Of a stretch of 64,000 nucleotides of DNA, positions 60,124 through 64,000 are shown one piece after another (the stretch's first letter is position 1; every line of letters starts with the position of its first letter). The translations under genes and the position numbers were made by a program. Below the pieces are notes generated by a model. The model did not search any database. It had not been told where the DNA came from and was given only the letters and a program-made list of their open reading frames with translations. Source of the DNA: Aquimonas sp046318115 (lineage in GTDB: Bacteria; Pseudomonadota; Gammaproteobacteria; Xanthomonadales; Xanthomonadaceae); NCBI GenBank assembly GCA_046318115.1, contig JBKCVA010000078.1, positions 1-64,000 of the forward strand. Reading direction: 5' to 3'.

Positions 60124-61206
60124 ATGCTGTTCGATCAGGACGCCGTGCGCGCGTTGCTTGCTCCACTCATCGACGAAAACACCGGACAGAGCCTGACCGA
60201 TGCCGTTCGCGCCGTCGGTGTGGACGGGGGGCGCGTGCTGGTCGAACTTGCGCTCAGCTATCCGGCGGCGGGCTTTCACGGGGCCTTGGCCGAGCGGGTG
60301 CGCGCCGCACTGGAAGCCGACCCGCGCATCGAGCGCGCCACGGTCGACGTCAGCTCGCGCGTGCTGGCGCACAAGGTGCGCGAGGGCCTGAGCCCGCTGC
60401 CGGGCGTCAAGAACATCATCGCCGTGGCCTCAGGCAAGGGCGGCGTGGGCAAATCGACCACCTCGGTCAATCTCGCGCTGGCGCTGGCGGCCGAAGGCGC
60501 GCGTGTCGGCGTGCTCGATGCCGACATCTACGGGCCGAGCATCCCGCGCATGCTCGGGCTGTCCGGCAAGCCTGACAGCCCCGACGGCAAGACCATCACG
60601 CCGAAGCGCGGCCATGGCCTGCAGGCGATGTCGATCGGTTTTCTGATCGAAGAGGACACGCCGATGATCTGGCGCGGTCCGATGGTCACCCAGGCCCTGC
60701 AGCAGCTGCTGAACGAAACCGCTTGGGACAACCTCGACTACCTGATCATCGACCTGCCGCCGGGCACGGGCGACATCCAGCTCACCCTGTGCCAGAAGGT
60801 GCCTGTGTCGGCGGCGATCATCGTCACCACCCCGCAGGACATCGCCCTGCTGGACGCGAAGAAGGCCCTGCAGATGTTCCGCAAGGTCGAGGTGCCGGTG
60901 CTGGGCATCGTCGAGAACATGGCCATCCACATCTGCTCGAAGTGCGGCCACGCCGAACACATCTTCGGCGAGGGCGGCGGCGCGCGCATGGCGGCGCAAT
61001 ACGAGGTGCCGCTGCTGGGCGCCTTGCCGCTCGACATCCGCATCCGCGAGCAGGCGGACGGCGGCGCGCCGACCGTCGCGGTGGACGCCGAATCCGATCT
61101 TTCGAAGCGCTACCGCGAGATCGCCCGCCATGCGGCGGGGCGGCTGTCGCTTCGCGCCAAGAACAAGGCCTTCGGATTCCCGAACATCGTGATCAAGAGC
61201 GACTGA
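60124..61206 (+). CDS. mrp: Iron-sulfur cluster carrier Mrp/ApbC
   Basis: This 360-residue ATPase delivers Fe-S clusters. An N-terminal DUF59/MIP18-like region (1-85) precedes the ParA/MinD-type nucleotide domain. The deviant Walker A is SGKGGVGKST (103-112). The bridging CxxC that holds the cluster is Cys271 and Cys274 in ICSKCGH. DLPPGTGDIQLTLCQ and TTPQDIALLDAKKAL are family hallmarks. AAAGGAT lies just upstream of the ATG at 60124, favouring it over an earlier GTG. It is a single-gene unit before the tandem repeat array. Confidence 0.95.
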   Translation: MLFDQDAVRALLAPLIDENTGQSLTDAVRAVGVDGGRVLVELALSYPAAGFHGALAERVRAALEADPRIERATVDVSSRVLAHKVREGLSPLPGVKNIIAVASGKGGVGKSTTSVNLALALAAEGARVGVLDADIYGPSIPRMLGLSGKPDSPDGKTITPKRGHGLQAMSIGFLIEEDTPMIWRGPMVTQALQQLLNETAWDNLDYLIIDLPPGTGDIQLTLCQKVPVSAAIIVTTPQDIALLDAKKALQMFRKVEVPVLGIVENMAIHICSKCGHAEHIFGEGGGARMAAQYEVPLLGALPLDIRIREQADGGAPTVAVDAESDLSKRYREIARHAAGRLSLRAKNKAFGFPNIVIKSD

Positions 61207-61214
61207 CGGAGCTT

Positions 61215-61232
61215 GGGATTCGGGATTGGGGG
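61215..61232. repeat. GGGATTC heptamer repeat
   Basis: GGGATTCGGGATTGGGGG, two to three units of the GGGATTC family, lies immediately after mrp and just before the 77-bp array. Confidence 0.75.
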
Positions 61233-61234
61233 TG

Positions 61235-61536
61235 AGGCGGCTCGCTTGCGCGGCACCGCCGCGCGAGACGCCGAACGCCCGAGCGCTATGCGCGAGGGCC
61301 GGGCCGGAGGCAGGCGGCTGGCTTGCGCGGCACCGCCGCGCGAGACGCCGAACGCCCGAGCGCTGTGCGCGAGGGCCGGGCCGGAGGCAGGCGGCTCGCT
61401 TGCGCGGCACCGCCGCGCGAGACGCCGAACGCCCGAGCGCTATGCGCGAGGGCCGGGCCGAAGGCAGGCGGCTGGCTTGCGCGGCACCGCCGCGCGAGAC
61501 GCCGAACGCCCGAGCGCTGTGCGCGAGGGCCGGGCG
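61235..61536. repeat. 77-bp tandem repeat array, about 3.9 copies
   Basis: Copies begin at 61235, 61312, 61389 and 61466, each exactly 77 bases apart and nearly identical. Each unit contains the stem-loop GCGCGGC-ACC-GCCGCGC. Units 1 and 3 share GGCTCGC and CGCTATG; units 2 and 4 share GGCTGGC and CGCTGTG, so the array is a doubled 154-bp dimer. The last copy is cut short at about 61536. There are no spacers between copies, so it is not a CRISPR array. Confidence 0.93.
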
Positions 61537-61820
61537 CGGGATTCGCAAGGGCAGACCTGTTGCCTTGAGTCGGGATTCGCCGACACGACCTCGATTCAGC
61601 CCGCGCGGAAGCTCGCCAGCTTGAGCCCCTCAGCCCATGCGAGATGTGTCGGGGAGACGGTGCAGAACAGATACCGGCCTGGACACACTGCCACCCCCTT
61701 CGCGCCCCCCACCCCCACCCCCTCTTGTGGGGAGAGAGCCTCGATCGCGATGTCGCCTGATCTCGCATCGGAGTGCCTCAGTCCCGTACGCGTGCGCAGC
61801 TCGCGGTTGGCTTATTCCAA

Positions 61821-61847
61821 TCCCGAATCCCGAATCCCAAATCCCGG
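61821..61847. repeat. TCCCGAA heptamer repeat
   Basis: TCCCGAATCCCGAATCCC followed by AAATCCCGG lies about 110 bases upstream of ilvA. It is the same family as 501-531. Confidence 0.8.
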
Positions 61848-61955
61848 CTCTCGATTTCTATGCCGATTCGTCGCCCTTCGCCGAAGTCCTAAGGGCGAGG
61901 GGCTGCTGCCGGCGTAGTCTCGGAGCTTCCTTCACGAGCCCTTGAGGATTCCGCC

Positions 61956-63533
61956 ATGCCCGCGCAGCCGCAGACGTCCATGCCCAGACCCGAGGCGCAG
62001 ATCGCGCCCGCGCCGGCGCTGGATTACCTGAGGCGAATTCTCACCGCGCGCGTCTATGAGGTCGCGCGCGAGTCCGAGCTGGACCATGCCCCGCGGCTGT
62101 CGGCGCGGCTCGGCAATACGGTCTGGCTGAAGCGCGAGGACAACCAGGCGGTGTTCTCGTTCAAGCTGCGCGGTGCCTACAACAAGATGGTGCATCTCTC
62201 GCCGGAGGCGCGCGCCCGCGGCGTGCTGGCGGCCTCGGCCGGCAACCATGCGCAGGGCCTGGCCTTGGCCGCGCGCAAGCTCGGCTGCCGGGCGGTGATC
62301 GTGATGCCGGTGACCACGCCGGCAGTGAAGATCGAATCGGTGCGCCGGCACGGCGGCGAGAACGTCGAGGTGGTGCTGATCGGCGACTCCTACAGCGATG
62401 CCGCCGCCCATGCCCGTGAGCTTGAGTGCACGCACGGCTACACCTTCGTGCATCCCTTCGATGATCCGGATGTGATTGCCGGGCAGGGCACGGTGGCGAT
62501 GGAGATCCTGCGTCAGCACACCGGCCCGCTGCATGCCATCTTCGTGCCGATCGGCGGCGGCGGCATGGCCGCCGGCGTGGCGGCCTACGTCAAGGCGCTG
62601 CGGCCGGAGGTGAAGGTGATCGGCGTGCAGACCGAAGACTCCGACGCCATGGCGCGTTCGCTCGAAGCGGGACAGCTGCTCACGCTCGATGACGTCGGCC
62701 TGTTCTCCGACGGCACCGCGGTGAAGCGCGTCGGCGATGAGACCTTCCGCCTGTGCCGCCTGCATCTCGATGAGGTGCTGCGGGTCGATACCGACGCGCT
62801 CTGTGCCGCGATCAAGGATGTGTTCGAGGACACCCGCAGCCTGCTTGAGCCCGCCGGTGCGTTGGCGATCGCTGGCCTTAAGCAGTACGTCGCGCGTGAG
62901 GGCATCCGCGGCGAGGCGCTGGTGGCGGTGGCTTCGGGGGCGAACCTCAACTTCGACCGCATGCGCTTCGTCGCCGAGCGCGCCGACGTCGGCGAGCAGC
63001 GCGAGGCGCTGTTCGCGGTGACCATTCCGGAAGAGCGCGGCAGCTTCCGCCGCTTTGTGAACCTGCTGGGCGGGCGTGGCATCACCGAGTTCAACTACCG
63101 CATCGGCGATGCCTCGGCCGCGCATATCTTCGTCGGCATCAGCACGCGCGGGCCGCGCGAAGCCGAGGCGCTGGCGCGCGCCTTCGCCGACGAGGGCTTC
63201 CCCGCGCTCGACCTCACCCACGACGAGCTGGCCAAGCTGCATCTGCGGCACATGATCGGCGGACACTCGCCGCTGGCCCGCGACGAGCGCGTCTACCGCT
63301 TCGATTTCCCCGAGCGACCCGGCGCGCTGATCCGCTTTCTGTCGGCGATGAACCCGGACTGGAACATCAGCCTGTTCCACTACCGCAACCAGGGCGCCGA
63401 CTACGGGCGCATCCTGGTGGGCCTGCAGGTGCCCGAGAGCGATCGTCCGGCGTTCGACCGCTTTCTCGCCGGGCTGGGCTATCCGCACAGCAACGAGACC
63501 GAGAATCCGGCGTATCGGCTGCTGCTCGGCTGA
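61956..63533 (+). CDS. ilvA: Threonine ammonia-lyase, biosynthetic
   Basis: This 525-residue PLP enzyme deaminates threonine to 2-oxobutyrate, the first step to isoleucine. The PLP lysine is Lys70 in FSFKLRGAYNKM. ASAGNHAQGLALAARKLG, the glycine loop PIGGGGMAAGVAAYVK and EPAGALAIAGLKQYV are typical. The C-terminal 200 residues hold two ACT-like domains (ERGSFRRFVNLLGGRGITEF and FPERPGALIRFLSAM), the isoleucine-binding regulatory part, which marks the biosynthetic form. Length is close to E. coli IlvA (514). Other ilv genes are not adjacent. Confidence 0.96.
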   Translation: MPAQPQTSMPRPEAQIAPAPALDYLRRILTARVYEVARESELDHAPRLSARLGNTVWLKREDNQAVFSFKLRGAYNKMVHLSPEARARGVLAASAGNHAQGLALAARKLGCRAVIVMPVTTPAVKIESVRRHGGENVEVVLIGDSYSDAAAHARELECTHGYTFVHPFDDPDVIAGQGTVAMEILRQHTGPLHAIFVPIGGGGMAAGVAAYVKALRPEVKVIGVQTEDSDAMARSLEAGQLLTLDDVGLFSDGTAVKRVGDETFRLCRLHLDEVLRVDTDALCAAIKDVFEDTRSLLEPAGALAIAGLKQYVAREGIRGEALVAVASGANLNFDRMRFVAERADVGEQREALFAVTIPEERGSFRRFVNLLGGRGITEFNYRIGDASAAHIFVGISTRGPREAEALARAFADEGFPALDLTHDELAKLHLRHMIGGHSPLARDERVYRFDFPERPGALIRFLSAMNPDWNISLFHYRNQGADYGRILVGLQVPESDRPAFDRFLAGLGYPHSNETENPAYRLLLG

Positions 63534-63641
63534 GACCCGGCGGCGATGGAGTGAACGGCCGCCCGTGTGCACTTGCAGCACGTCTTGTTTCGGCTAGGCT
63601 GGCGCCCACCTCGGGTCCAGCCAGTCGAGAAGGAGAGTGCC

Positions 63642-63947
63642 ATGAGCAGCCAGGGCAGCGTGTGCGGCATGAACCCGAATACCGGCCGCGTGGTAGTGCG
63701 CACCGAAGGCGGCTACACCGTGATGGACATCGAACGCGGCATCGTCGGCCCGCGCGATGTCCTGGCCGGGCGCATCACCGGCCCGGGCCGGGCCATCCTG
63801 ATCAACACCTCGCGCGAGTCCAGCGAAGTGACCGTGCGCGTGGAGGTCATCGATGCCGCGCTCGAGGTGGCGCGCGCGCTGCTGCACGAGGACGAGGTCG
63901 AGACCGATGTCGCCCGCGGCTGTGCGGAGGGCTCGGGGACGGCGTGA
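63642..63947 (+). CDS. Small protein of unknown function
   Basis: This 101-residue protein, without signal or membrane segment, has an N-terminal half of predicted strands (NTGRVVVRTEGGYTVMDIE, then GPRDVLAGRITGPGRAILIN) and a C-terminal half with strand and helix (VTVRVEVIDAALEVARALLH). The compact beta character recalls small OB- or SH3-like folds, but I recognise no family. AAGGAGAG before the ATG is a strong ribosome site, supporting a real gene. It follows ilvA by 108 bases. Confidence 0.7.
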   Translation: MSSQGSVCGMNPNTGRVVVRTEGGYTVMDIERGIVGPRDVLAGRITGPGRAILINTSRESSEVTVRVEVIDAALEVARALLHEDEVETDVARGCAEGSGTA

Positions 63948-63952
63948 GGAGC

Positions 63953-63970
63953 CGGGATTCGGGATTCGGG
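63953..63970. repeat. GGGATTC heptamer repeat
   Basis: CGGGATTCGGGATTCGGG lies immediately after the stop of the small orphan gene, at the right edge of the window. Confidence 0.85.
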
Positions 63971-64000
63971 AACAGCGGGCTTGTTCCCGGCCTCAGCTGC

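Larger units (their letters stand above)
61207..61955. other. Long repeat-bearing intergenic region between mrp and ilvA
   Basis: These 749 bases hold no gene I can support. They contain heptamer units (61215-61232), the 77-bp tandem array (61235-61536), a CCCCCACCCCC-rich stretch near 61700-61720 and another heptamer cluster (61821-61847). The ilvA promoter is probably in the last 100 bases; no consensus is evident. Open frames across the array arise from its composition. Confidence 0.7.

Noticed and set aside
61235..61536. Possible CRISPR array
   Set aside because: Copies abut directly with no unique spacers, the unit is 77 bases long, and no cas genes are nearby.
61213..61917. Open frames of 130-234 codons across the 77-bp array
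   Set aside because: Several overlapping frames on both strands are open only because of the repeat composition, and a period of 77 shifts frame every unit.

Overview
The window is a GC-rich, densely packed stretch of a gammaproteobacterial chromosome. Gene content (single LolC/E-type permease, type-B L36 as rpmJ, Hfq-HflX-HflKC-PurA cluster, LeuS-LptE-HolA-NadD-RsfS-RlmH cluster) and the intergenic repeats (GAATCCC heptamers, GTGGGTCAAGACCCAC palindromes, ATCCCCGC-type hairpins) suggest the Xanthomonadales/Lysobacterales. That placement is inference from style and synteny, not from a search. Most of the window is core housekeeping. No phage, insertion sequence or CRISPR array was seen.

Layout. 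0-9.2 kb: MAPEG protein, sdhE with its YgfX-like partner, lolC-lolD, comEC, zipA, then on the minus strand a cNMP/CBS/DUF294 protein overlapping a DEDDh exonuclease. 9.5-15.7 kb: leuS, tRNA-Pro(TGG), lptE, holA, nadD, rsfS, rlmH (translation, outer-membrane LPS assembly, replication, NAD synthesis, ribosome silencing and modification). 15.7-16.7 kb: a RES/Xre-type toxin-antitoxin pair with a palindromic operator. 16.9-19.7 kb: a Nudix hydrolase overlapping a 785-residue 2-oxoglutarate oxygenase of unknown target. 20.0-24.1 kb: a minus-strand operon with agmatine deiminase and N-carbamoylputrescine amidase (agmatine to putrescine), a small secreted protein, a TraB-like membrane protein and a DUF938 methyltransferase. 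24.4-26.1 kb: rpmJ (type B) and a HerA-like ATPase. 26.2-34.5 kb: mltD-miaA-hfq-hflX-hflK-hflC-DUF2065-purA. 34.5-35.5 kb: Nudix and DUF2721 proteins.

35.7-41.2 kb is the most unusual part. A decaheme cytochrome (ten CXXCH sites) and an MtrB/PioB-type outer-membrane barrel are divergent from a ferric-reductase-like flavocytochrome and a monoheme cytochrome c, with an FNR-like site between them. This looks like a route for electrons across the cell envelope. No outer-surface cytochrome was found in the window. 42.8-48.9 kb: TetR regulator, acyl-CoA-binding protein, a Tat-exported PhoX-type phosphatase, a two-domain fatty acyl-CoA reductase of the Marinobacter type (fatty alcohol/wax precursor), and two small cytochromes c. 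49.2-56.8 kb: an adaptor and two RND permeases under a palindrome-overlapped promoter. 56.9-59.8 kb: a propeller-type sensor diguanylate cyclase. 60.1-63.9 kb: mrp, a 77-bp tandem repeat array with a 154-bp higher-order period, ilvA and a small orphan protein.

Start sites were moved inside longer open frames where a ribosome site, signal peptide or family alignment argued for it. Functional calls rest on motif and family recognition by eye only.
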